This document shows positions 10,917 through 22,145 of a DNA stretch of 64,000 nt, piece by piece (the first letter of the stretch is position 1; every line of letters begins with the position of its first letter). The translations under genes were made by a program, and so were the position numbers. Below the pieces are notes generated by a model. The model searched no databases and was not told the origin of the DNA. It was given only the letters and a program-made list of their open reading frames with translations. Origin of the DNA: Sarcocystis neurona (taxonomy: Eukaryota; Apicomplexa; Conoidasida; Eucoccidiorida; Sarcocystidae); the NCBI GenBank assembly GCA_000727475.1, contig KL647301.1, positions 62,001-126,000 on the forward strand, written 5' to 3'.

Positions 10917-13900
10917 CTGCAGGAGACTTCCGACGCCGTAAGCGACTCCTCCTGCACAACTGCCGTTGAGAGCCATCAGCAGTCCTGATCTACTCGGATT
11001 TTGGCCCACGAACTTTCCCTTCAGAACAACACACGCACGCAGCACGCATAAAATCACCACCGCAACCGTGAGCGAAATGCTCGGAATCCCTACGACCATC
11101 TCTTACGGAGGCCTACGTCGACCAGTCCCAGACGCCCGCGAGCAATTGGACATACAGTACACACACACGGAAAGTCTTCACGGTAATGTACCTGAAATCC
11201 CGTGATTGTACTTCAAGCACACCCACGTGTCGGTACATTCATCCTGATTAGAGTGCGTGCGTTGGTCGACAGCGGGGCCATGTGGCACCTCTCTTCACTT
11301 GTAATATTTAACTGCAACAACCCTGCAGATCTCGCGAACTGGACATCCCTATTTTAAAGGGAGCGTAGAGCCTGGGTGTTCTGGTGAGTGAAGACGTAAA
11401 CGTGACGGGTAGTACACGCACGGTGAGCCTGTATGCCCACTGACCTGTCGCTGCACCGAAACGAGGAGAACTGCCGAATTACTGAACCCCGTCAACCTCG
11501 ACCGGCAAAACGTGGAACCAAGTACTCCACAACTGGGTTGGCCTACACTGCACTCTCAAAAATGAACAAGGACACGGTGTGCTCCCCCGCTTTTTCATCT
11601 GAGTCCTGGTTTAACTATTCCAGAGACATTACCCCAGCCAGCCGAAGACAGGTCGCCCTTGCAGGCGCCAAATAAAAAGAAGTTGCCCGTTTGTTTCTTG
11701 CCTCTTGTGCGAGGGACTGACGGTTTATTAGTGCACAAGCAATGAGCGTCACATAAGCTGCTACGCAGTCCGGCCACACAACGGGCTGCTGTACATAGGC
11801 AAGACAGATGCCATACGTACGCCCCAGCAGAACAGCACCCTACTACGTCTACAACAGAGAGCATGGCGCACCTCAAGATTCACGGAGAAATGGCATTCTT
11901 CTCTGCAGCAGTGCAAAAAAGTGCTGCTGGCAGTGCGTCACTATACAGGTGCACACTTACCTACAGGTGTTGTATCTTGCAGAAACGTTAGCCTGTTACG
12001 AAAAGTAACGAACAAACGCTTATGCATGTCTAACTCCTCGTTCGATTTCGGTGCACGCTCTACGCGCACACGTTATTGTTTGGACTGTGGCAGGCACACC
12101 GCGTCGGCTGACGCAGACGTACACGCCATTCATAGGGTGTACTGAAAGCAAGTGTATGTCTGTTTACGCATACTACAACTGCATATGTCACCCGAATCGA
12201 TATCAGAACTCATCTGCCAGGAGGCCAGACCCGCAGCAGAATACAAACTCGAACGGGATGCACTTTAACGCGACGTCGGGCCAAGGGTAAGTATATACTG
12301 CACAGATATCACTACATATATGTATTTCTGAATGTATCCAGATGTACCGCGCAAGTACGATTAAGAAAAAATTATTCACTCACACACACATACACACACA
12401 ACGACGCGCACGCACAGACACACAGGCACAGACATAGACACACACACACACAGACACAGACACACACAGACACACACAGACACACACAGACACACACACA
12501 CATACACGCACATGCACTCTCTCCTGCCCAGCACATCCATGGCTGCGCAAGCACGTACACGCACCATATCTTGTAATAGGTAAGACGTCTGAACATCCAG
12601 CTTTATTTTTGGGTTGAGACGGCAGCAACGTGCAGAACTCGGCGTTTACGTATGCATACACGTGCACTTACACGAGAAACGTCTTACTTTGCAGAAGCCC
12701 AGAATGAAGAGGGTGAGGACAGAGACTGTGCACGCCATGGCAAAAGCCGTCGTGGCTTCTGCGTGCAGTCCAAAACTTGCAACCCAGCCAATAAACCCCG
12801 CAAGGGGCAGCAGCCCGAAGAAGCAGAAGGCCACGAACATGACGAGCCCTGAACAAAATAAAAGCCACTCTTGAACTAAAAGTCTTTTCGGTCGTGGGGG
12901 AACTGTACAGAAAGCCTAAAACACTGTCAGGAAATTGAGCCACGCAAACCCCTACACTGGGATTTGATGACCCGACCGCACTACACCGCTGCAACAGGAT
13001 TAGTTTTCCTGAATCAGTTCACGCGTCCGCACGCAGTATACAAAGTGCCTCCCTGCGTCTGCGTGCCGGTCACTGCTCCATATCAACGACACACAGAGTG
13101 ACGTCTCTGCCAATGCGTATATGCAGAGAATCGGTTATCATCACCACTAGCACTATACTGCACAAACCTGCGAGTCTCTACCGAAGGAATCAGAAGAACC
13201 ACGCCACTGTTTTCTGCGTGTCTTTGTCTGTAGTGACAGCCAGCTGTACACGTCAAAAGCTTACCAGTTTTGATCTGACACGTAATTGTTTGAGCACAGG
13301 CGTACACATACACGGACACACGCACTTTTTCGTCCTTACGCTTTGGACCTGCGCACATACACGTGGCTCCACCAGTGCCCAACAGTTACAATAACACATC
13401 CTCGGACCCTCAAGCTGAGCTCAGCAGTACTAAAACACGGTATCGGCGCACCTCGTTTCATAGGTGTTGGGTCGTCGTAGCCATACATGAGCCCGAGTTC
13501 CTCTACCATCATGTGCTGAATAAAAAACTTTTTATACTTGAACGTAATGTGGACCATATTCTGCGCGTCCGCTCGGGAAAAACCGTATTTCCCCGTGTAA
13601 ATTTCCATCATCTCTCGCTTTTCTTCTTCAGGGCAGTTTTCCACCTCCCTGCAATAGGCAGGCACACACACACACACACACAGTAAGTGCCCTCTGTCGT
13701 ATTGGCTGGGAGGATCAAGCGTACACTCACCTATCACCAACACACAGAAAATAACCACTTACTGCTGCCAGCAGTGGAGCGGAAGCGTCGCACGACTGAT
13801 GTGTGTTCCCACAGCACCGGCTTCAATCGCACAAGACAACGCACACCTCAGTGCCGAGAAGAGATCGACGTCGGGTGCACTACGTCCTGAAACATACACG

Positions 13901-16303
13901 AATGAGCTGTTACTTTCAGTTACGGTGGTCCCCCTTATTTGTCTATTCAGGTAAGATCAGAGGTGCGGATGCACACGTGTATGCGTATTCAGGGTGTAGC
14001 AATGACATCAGTGCTTTTAAAGAGAGACGCTGTACTACAGGTGTATCTGAGTTTAGCGCCTACATCATCTAAACCAGTACAGCCCAGCGGACTCACGCAG
14101 GACGGCGGCCTCGGTGAGTAAAATATATTCCTATACGTCACCAAAACGCTGTTCTCCAGGCCGACAAAAACAGTTCACTGGGGGGGACGAAACGTCGACG
14201 ACACGCGTGTACTCTGTTGCAGCTTCCCGTGTCCGAGTGAGGCTGCACGAGAGCACACTTGTGCTTTGACATGAAAAAGTACGCGCGCTGCGTGAACGAC
14301 ATCCACACGACTGCTGATTGGCGCGCGACCGAGTACACACGTGCATATATATACATATATACATACATATATACATACATATATACATACATATATATAT
14401 ATATATATGTGCGTGTTCAGGTGTACACACAGGAGCTAGAAGAAATCGGCGAAATCTGATTAGAACACGGATTACGGAAATAGCGCAGGGCGTCCAGTTT
14501 GCCTTTACTTCTAGTAAACAGACGCGTACACAGGAGTAGACGACTGCCGCGGTCTCGTGTTACCATGTTACCATCTCATTCACGGGTGCCCCATTCCAGA
14601 GTGGACACCGGTAGAGGTACCTATGCGCACGTGTACACTCTGGTGCAGGATCAGTTCTGCACTTAATGACTAAATACAACTGATATCGTAACGGTGCATG
14701 TATACGCGTATATAATACATATTTACATGTGCGTACATGTTGAACTATTCACGGATAGGTCCGGACATACGGACATTGTCACTGAGAATCCTACACGCGT
14801 ATGCAGCCTGAGAGCTGCTCACACTGGGACGGGCAGCGCTGTTGCTGCGTTATTGCCTGAAGCCGCCAGTGGTACTGCTGGTGGAGAATAAGAACTCGAC
14901 GCTGACGAGGAGGATCACCCCGGTGTTGTTCGTCTAATGTATACATATACGTATACATATAGAGACATACACGTTTCTGTGCCTCTGTACAGCACACAGT
15001 GGGGCGTGTGCAGTACCACTAGCGCAAGACAATTAGTCTGGATGCACGTAAAAGCTATTTGTGTCTCACCATTCTTCCCTTTGTTTTTCCGACTCGACAA
15101 AGTCCTTCTCTGCAGCGGCGCTAACGTATTCTCCGAAGCCCATAGAAATCGCGTCGGCCAGCAAATTTCCTAGGCCCACCATTACGACTTGAGAGCACGT
15201 CAGATGCGCACCTACGCAGCCCGCCACGACTGCAAATATCGTAACGATGCCTACGTGTACAGTAAATGTGAAGAAAAAATGTTCACCGGGAGACAAAGAA
15301 CCTATACACTGCAGCCTCTCCGCAGAGACGACAACGACCTGCAAATATACATATACGTGATATACACATATACATATACACACAAAAACGGGTATACCTC
15401 GCACAAGAAATACGGCCCCAGACAGCCAAGAAGACAGGGGAAAGTTCTTCAACCAAGGCAACCAGCCAGTCTTCATTTTGAATTGTCGACCGATCGCGAC
15501 TCCTGAGTCTGGCCGACTGCGTACACCACCTGCATCACCGCGTGCTTCGATTCTCAATACCAGCCAAACATGGAGCAGTTCTGCCGGCTCGCAGTCCGTC
15601 AGCACGTGAACGCGTGGCAGGCCGATACAAAGGCAAAATGGACAGGCAAAATGGAGCGACGGTCACCAAACGTGCTTCAACTCAGCAGTTGCTGCTGTCG
15701 AAATCACCCGAGATATATTAGCGGTTAGTGGAAAACAATCTGGTACGCGAGGTGGCGCAGAGAGCAAAACAGAAAGCGCAGGTGCTGCTACGTGGACGCC
15801 AGTGGTACTTGCCCCTTATTCTGCCTTCAAAAATTCCACACTCGCACGCGCACGAATGTGGGCACGGACGTGTGGATACGCGGGACTCCGGCCATGTAAC
15901 ACCCCCAGGGGTACACCTGTAGGTGAGCACGTCCTAGTCATAACAACGACTCATGAATGAATGACCCACGCGTACACACAAGCATTGTCCCTAGGAAAGC
16001 CGGCGGCATTCGCCATGTGCCAACGCTCTTTTACTACGATCCACGTATTCCCTGATGCTCCTTCCCTACAACGCTTCTCGCCGCGATGTACAGGTAGTCG
16101 CTTTAAGGGGGGCACATACAGTCCACGTGAAAAAGACTTACCGTCAAGACCTCCAAAAACGATAGCTTTCAAGTAGTCCGATGAAGCCTGCGAATGATTT
16201 TCTTTATGGTCGTCGCTTGCAAGCTCGCTGTAGACCTCGACGTTGTGAGCTGCGCTGGGTGCAGCGCCCAAAAAAACATCCTCACAGGTAACATGGGTCA
16301 ACG
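10917..16303 (-). CDS. VIT1/CCC1-family vacuolar iron transporter, five exons recognised
   Basis: Exons in coding order: about 16303-16142, 15250-15070, 13648-13452, 12848-12688, 11018-10917; phases match at every junction. Family role: export of Fe2+ (or Mn2+) from the cytosol into an acidic store, in exchange for protons. Visible motifs: DYLKAIVFGGLDG joined to IVTIFAVVAG (TM1 with its Asp); NLLADAISMGFGEYVSAAAE (TM2 region); the cytosolic metal-binding helices, Glu-rich around EENCPEEEKREMMEIY with the MMVEELGL signature; then GLVMFVAFCFFGLLPL and GLLMALNGSCAGGVAYGVG (TM3-TM5). The MMxxE and clustered Glu ligands known from plant VIT1 are kept, so it should be active. The first coding exon is missing: exon 1 has no in-frame ATG and starts at an acceptor near 16304. 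At the 3' end, reading past 10917 reaches a stop at 10881-10883; a donor (GTATGC) there leaves a further exon possible. Confidence 0.85.
12379..12520. repeat. CA/CACAGA simple repeat inside a VIT-like gene intron
   Basis: About 140 bp of almost uninterrupted CA dinucleotides with interspersed CACAGA units. It lies in the intron between exons 4 and 5 of the iron-transporter gene. It produces long spurious Cys/Val frames on the minus strand, which are not coding. Confidence 0.9.
14343..14409. repeat. TACATATA-type AT-rich microsatellite
   Basis: Tandem TATACATA/CATATATA units ending in a pure TA run. It lies in the intron between exons 2 and 3 of the iron-transporter gene. Confidence 0.9.
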
Positions 16304-17460
16304 CTGCGGTACAGCAGACAAAAACCTATGAACACGAACACCTGCCGTAATGACTGCACCCGAAAATGCACAACAAATATAACTCCTCACTGAAAACTAC
16401 CTCTGCGGAGGTTCTGTCCCACAGGAAGTACTCGTTATGATACTGCGATCGTACAACAGCACCTTTATCTACGACGTTTTAAAAGAGTTTGACTGCATTT
16501 TCCGTGCACGACCTTACAAGGCTCTATACATACAAGTATACGCATGTACATATCTACATATATATATATATATATATATATGGGTTCATCGCAAGACTCT
16601 ATACATACACCTATACGTGTATGTATGTATATATATATAGGGGTTCATCGCAGCAGTGACGCCGTACGAAGCCGCGCAGGAAACCCGGTCTCTTAGAAAA
16701 AGACTCAGGGAAACGTAATCCTACCGTGAGGCTTCGACGTCCCGCAAGTTATACGCATTCCTCGCCTTTTGCACATCTCTACAGCTCATCACAAAGCGAC
16801 CGCTGCTTCCAGGGGGCCCACCAATGAGGGTTGCTGGTTCTGCTGAAGCGCTCGACATCTTCGCAATGTTGATGGCACTTCATACCAGGGACGTCTACGC
16901 AAACGTATACACGACGCAAAGGGACAAGCAGGCACACGTGTACACCGACCTACACAGGTTAGTTCGCACACGATCGTGTACGAAGTAGAGAGGTACATAC
17001 ATTCAGTGAAGGTCAGTATATACATGTACATACATGTTCCTAGAGAGAAACACGGTGACCAGCACTCGCCGGCGCCGCTACCGTCTATCTGAAAGTACAA
17101 AAGGCTTTCCTCGTTCTGCTCGGTGCCAGGCCTCCTGAGAAGGTTCCAGGTCAACTGAGTGGATGAATGATTTACAAAAGACGCGTCTGTCCAACCACGC
17201 ACCGGTGGTCTCATTCAGTGAGCTCTTCAGTGGAAGGAACATGGCCTTCACTCGCAACTACGGGCTTCTCGGAGTTTGGTTGCCTCGTGGGAAATTTCAA
17301 TAGACGCATATAGTTTTAGGAGAAAGGGCACGATTCCCCTTCTACCTATTGTAACTTCAGAGACCAACGAGTTTTCTGTGGGATACCGGTACAAAAGAGC
17401 TTGCCGGAACCAACGCACGTACGTCCTATTTAGATGGTCGTTCTCGAATTCAGCGACGTG
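16304..17460. other. No confident gene; duplicated TA microsatellite
   Basis: The missing first exon of the iron-transporter gene should lie here or just beyond, but no clear ATG exon was found. At about 16556-16580 and 16627-16640, TA runs are each followed by the same short segment (GGGTTCATCGCA), with similar ACTCTATACATACA flanks: an imperfect tandem duplication. Confidence 0.5.
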
Positions 17461-18227
17461 AGGCTTTGGAACGCTACTTAGTGCCCTGCATTGCGGACTG
17501 CCTCTGCAGCTGGTGGACGATTTTCACGGCGATAGAAGCTTTACGTCAAACGGTTACAGGAGGACGGACGTGCAGCATACGCCCGCATACCGGCAAAAGA
17601 GCCGACACCTTCAAGCAGTTTTTTGTCCTCTACATTATGTCGCAGAATTGCCTTTTGTCTCAACTGGCGGAGCTGTTCTTCGACAGGCTACTCACTGCGT
17701 CTGTGTACGACGTATGGGTGACAGAAAAGATGACGGCGTCATTCGGCATACATCACGAGGTGTACTTACCGCCTATACACACGAGTACTTGTGGTATCAC
17801 GCTCCGAAAAAAAAAATAGAAATGTACATTCTGGACTTTCCGTTTCGACGTAAAAACATCACGGGCTGACAACAAGCTTCTTTCACAAGAATACCTAAGC
17901 AGTGTTTATCGGGCCCCCAAGGAGCGGCGGCCCCCATGGGCACGCGGAACAAGACAGACGCAGCCGAAGAACGCGTTGGGAGACGCAAGCGGAGCCGACA
18001 AAGAAGGCTGTACACTGAATTTTGACGAGAAAGTGAGGCCGTTGGTGATGAAGTTAAGCACACCGCCAGAGCTGGGCAGAATAACCTTGCTGAAAAAAAC
18101 GCACGTCTATGCGGACGGGACAGGGAGGTATGCCGCGCTGTGCAGGAGGAGCCCCCGCCAATTACAGCGTATTTTCTCGACAAGAAGAACTGGAAGCCAG
18201 CCCACTGGACCTACCGAATGCAACCGG
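17461..18227 (+). CDS. Unidentified plus-strand gene, candidate exons including 18080-18227
   Basis: The best-supported part is 18080-18227: acceptor GCTGGGCAG, an open frame of 49 codons plus one base and a donor (GTACGC). The peptide includes NNLAEKNARLCGRDREV and then ITAYFLDKKNWKPAHWTYRM, which looks like real protein (Trp- and Lys-rich, no low complexity) but matches no family I can name. About 300 bp upstream, 17461-17760, two overlapping frames both look coding; one reads SQLAELFFDRLLTASVYDVW and ends at a GTGTAC donor. I cannot decide which is used. Frames further right (18300-18640) are ambiguous on both strands. Confidence 0.35.
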
Positions 18228-21200
18228 GTACGCATGCTGATAGAAAAAGCACGTATCTCCTTGCGTCATGTTCAACGTACCATAAATCCTATTGAGAGTT
18301 GTGGCCGCATTCCGGAAAAAAGGGAAACATCACGCGGCGCGGCGAGACCACCGCAGCAAAGGTGTCACGATGATGATTTTAACAGCACCGTACAGGACAC
18401 TACCATGTATGGAAATCCAATTCTGGTCGCTTCCGTGCACGCCATCACAGAACACAAGGGTCGCCGTGAAGGCATGCGCGGAGATAGCCGGCACGGTCGT
18501 CGGAGTCTACCGGCAAATCACCTGTACACAGATCGTCGTAGTGCGTTCCATGTTTGTCGGCATTCAAACGACGCTTCAAGGTGTGTAGCTCTGCACGCCG
18601 TTTCCCCTCTGCCTGCAGAAGCTTGTTTACAAAATGCACACTTATGCAACGTCAGTGTATTCTTACACATATCTATTGAAGGAGCAAAATACTTGCAAGA
18701 TGCGCAGACTGACTACAATGGAGATCCCGCTGTTAGCGACACGAAAGTCTTACGACGAGTCTTCCGTTTCGTGCGTGTGACGTCCCACATGCCAAACCTT
18801 CGTGTCTCCTGAGAGTGTCCCACTACGTACAGATGCATTACATTTCAAGTGGGCAATCTCAACTCAGGTGGCGTTGTTGCGAACATCGGAAAATTTGCGA
18901 ACGGGGCGCTAGGGGAGACACGCTCCAGCAGACTGAGGTAGAGACAGATGGGCAACTTCATTGACCTTCAGCGCAGACACACACTACAAAACCGCGTAAC
19001 ATGCGTGATGCCATCGTTCGGACTGAGCGTGCACGACAGCGTGATGCTGACGCTGTTTAGATTCATCCAGATATAAATACGTCGGTGCGTGTCATCACAG
19101 ACTCAACGTGTGTGACGAGGTTACGGGGACGTTTTACATTTACCCGGTCACTCAGTGCGGCACGGGGTGCAAAGGCACAGCCTGCCTGCGTGGTTGTGGG
19201 TAATTACTTAACTTCTTCCGTCATAAATGGGATGCATACCGGCGATTTCACGGCCTCGCATTGTTGAGACAAGGCTGCGGTTATACGTATATGTTTACTT
19301 GTACACACACACCCCAGATATATAGAGGAAGTGAAAAGCTTTACTCAGTCCTTCAGAAGCGGCTGAGCTTTTTGCAAAGTTCAGCGAGCTGCAGGTGTTC
19401 GCACCCGCTTCTCCGTACGTCGCACAGGCAAGCCTCGCAGAATATGTATCCTCTGCGTTACTTTGGGCTTTCACTTACGCAGCTTTTAGACCTGTAACAC
19501 AAGTGCGTATACAAAGGCCTCCACATCTGATGCGACATGGCGCTCCCTGGTTCTCGCGGAGGGCGGATACTACCTACGCTGGTCACCTGCGTTTCTTTGA
19601 CTGGAAGCGTAGGAATTATCTACCGGAAAACACGCCCACGGGAATACCCGTCTATGCTCACTCATGAAGGCAGGACTGTGGGTTTTTCTGCGAAAGAACA
19701 GCAGTGTACGTGGCGCCGGTAAAGGGAAAGTAGCGAAGATAAGACTGCGTCCCTTGACAATTTTGCCGCCAAGATTCTCGTTAAAAAGAATTGGAGGCTG
19801 GTGGTGCATCAGACATTGGCTGGTAGAGAGTCTAGACTCTGTTCGACAATAACGACTTCGCCGCCGTCCCAAAATTGAGCGTCCCCGGACTACAAAAATT
19901 TCGACCCGCGTACACACTAGCATGCACATACATACATATATACATACACATACATACGTAGACACTCACATCATAGACAAATGGTGGTGCGCCGGTATCG
20001 TACAATGTCGGCCAGCGTGGAAAGCACGAGTGCTACGTCGAAATCAGGAGTCTGCCGCCGCCCACAAGACACGCTTCTCCTCGTCACAAGTCCTCGTCCT
20101 GAAAAAAGGGGTCAGTGTTTCTTGTTCGCCCCGTACAGATGACTACAAGTGAAGTTGAAACGTAGGCGCTGATCTGCGAACGACGTACATTTAGTTGGAC
20201 AGTTACATAGGAAAGGAGCTATCCACCCGAAGCAGAGGGTGCCACTTCAAACCGTTCAACCACTTACGTCATCTCACGAACTACATAACAACATACAGCA
20301 ACAGCCGGCTGAAAAAGTTGTGCTTGCTTTTAAACAACAAAAGGCCACGAAACACGTAGAACGTCTCCGCTAAAGTATGTCAAGCTATATTGGTACCGCT
20401 GCTGACGGTTGGTGTCGTTGACCTTTCACTCACGGTAGGCATATCCGGGTACAATCCACTGATCACCGCCAACGGCATTCGCACATCTAAAATGCTGCTT
20501 CTCGAAAGGTGGTACAAATTACCACTTTTTCAGTGTCATGTCCGATGAGCGCGTGCATCATCCTCGAAAGATCGGGGCATCGACTACAGCACCACGTGCA
20601 TGTTACTGAGTTGGGTACAGGAATACACGTGGACACGACATATTGCAATTTACAACTCCGCAAGACGACCTCGTCAAGTTGCGTGGGTATAACTTATACG
20701 AGATGGACGAAGCGTAGTAGGAGAGCGCCACAGCGGCAGCCGCAGGAGTCGCCTCAGCTGGAGCGGCAGCACCGTGGTGAGAAGGTGCACAGCTCAGAGA
20801 GGCCGTGGTTCCACTTTTAAAGAACTGTCTTCAAGTTGCTTCTTAGCGTCTGTCTCTAGTGCCAAAAGCAAGCGCCCAAAACCATGGAATTATATATCAC
20901 GTGTCCAACGGGTGACACCGCCATCAGACGCGGACGTCCGAAGCAAGTCATGGTACGCACGTGTGCGCACAGCTCAACGGCCCCGTGCACAAACACATAA
21001 AGGCTTTTTACTAACAAAAATTCGAATCCAGTGTCGCTGGCGGCTCAAGCCGCGCCACCATTCTACCATTTGGGAGGTCCGGGCAATACTTGCAAAAGTA
21101 CCGGTTCCGTCAATGGCGTCGCAGGGCAGCCTGAAGGATGTCGACGCACTCCTGTAACAATCACCATAAAGAGCAGCACAGATTGTGACCGATACCCTTC

Positions 21201-22145
21201 AATCACATGAATTCAAACAAGCAGAGTGGTAATGCTCTGAGATGATAACACGGTGATAACACCAGCGTTTGCTCCATGCGGCCGAACGTGCTCGCATACG
21301 CGTCAACAGTCGTACATACACACACAGTGATACGATTTCTATAGTACGCCACATACCTTCGTGGTAACAGCCTCACATCACTTTGTAGAAAGCCCACGCG
21401 CAGGTGGATGAAAAGCTTCCTCCCGCTTCAGCGCAAGCACGCAAAGTGACATTCACTGCATAGCAACGTCACAAACGGAGCACTTCTTCTCTCCACGGTA
21501 AGAATGACAATGTAGAACTCTCGACATGTGCAACGATTCCTCCACTTTAACCTATCCTAGGCAGATCGACGCAGCTCGCCACATCGCGCTGAGCTCCGTG
21601 AAAAAAGAGTAGGCGTTTGATACTATGGTGTCCTTCACTCTCCCAAATGTGCAAAAGCGTATGGACCCACAAATGCGTTGATAAACGTTGCAATATGACG
21701 GCAACGTACGTCAGTATATACCACACCACGAACACATCGCCTTCTCAATACTGCTGCAGGTGCCTCATTACTGCTCTCCCCTACCCAGATCCTATAACAA
21801 ACGTACCTTCAGAGGCTCTCGCAGGCAGACTACATTCGGGACCTTTCCATCGAGAGTCACGCCGATGAAGCTGTCGGCTGCAGCAGAGAAAAAATCTGAC
21901 AAACTACTTCTCTGATACAATGCCACACATGTGTTTGCTTAGATAGCTGCAGAGCCTACATGACCATGAAACACGTAAAGAAAAATGTCAGTTCAGTCAC
22001 GGACGCAATCCCTACGCCTCACGGTACGCGCTTGTACGGCGGATGTCGTCTACACAAATGCGCTGCCACTCTTCTTACAGCGATTTCACATAACATCGGT
22101 GTCAGAGTGACATGTAACGCATGGTACCAATTTAATGCTTGACTG
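18228..22145. other. No confident gene
   Basis: Frames on both strands, for example minus 18445-18639 and plus 18360-18640, have mixed coding character, but no exon chain or protein family emerges. A minus-strand Ala-rich frame near 20700-20780 could be a low-complexity exon. The segment around 21000-21075 resembles a tRNA T-arm superficially and was rejected. The right end is the presumed 3' flank of the PEX22-like gene. Confidence 0.4.

Noticed and set aside
10057..10970. Plus-strand frames near the 3' end of the iron-transporter gene
   Set aside because: Short, overlapping, Ser/Thr-rich and partly antisense to the last transporter exon; no motif and no splice chain.
12372..12667. Three overlapping minus-strand Cys/Val-rich frames
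   Set aside because: They are translations of a CA/CACAGA repeat inside an intron of the iron-transporter gene.
21000..21080. tRNA-like segment (TTCGAATCC with nearby pairing arms)
   Set aside because: The T-arm stem does not pair, no matching acceptor stem or A box is found at the right distance, and no CCA-side pairing exists. Likely chance.
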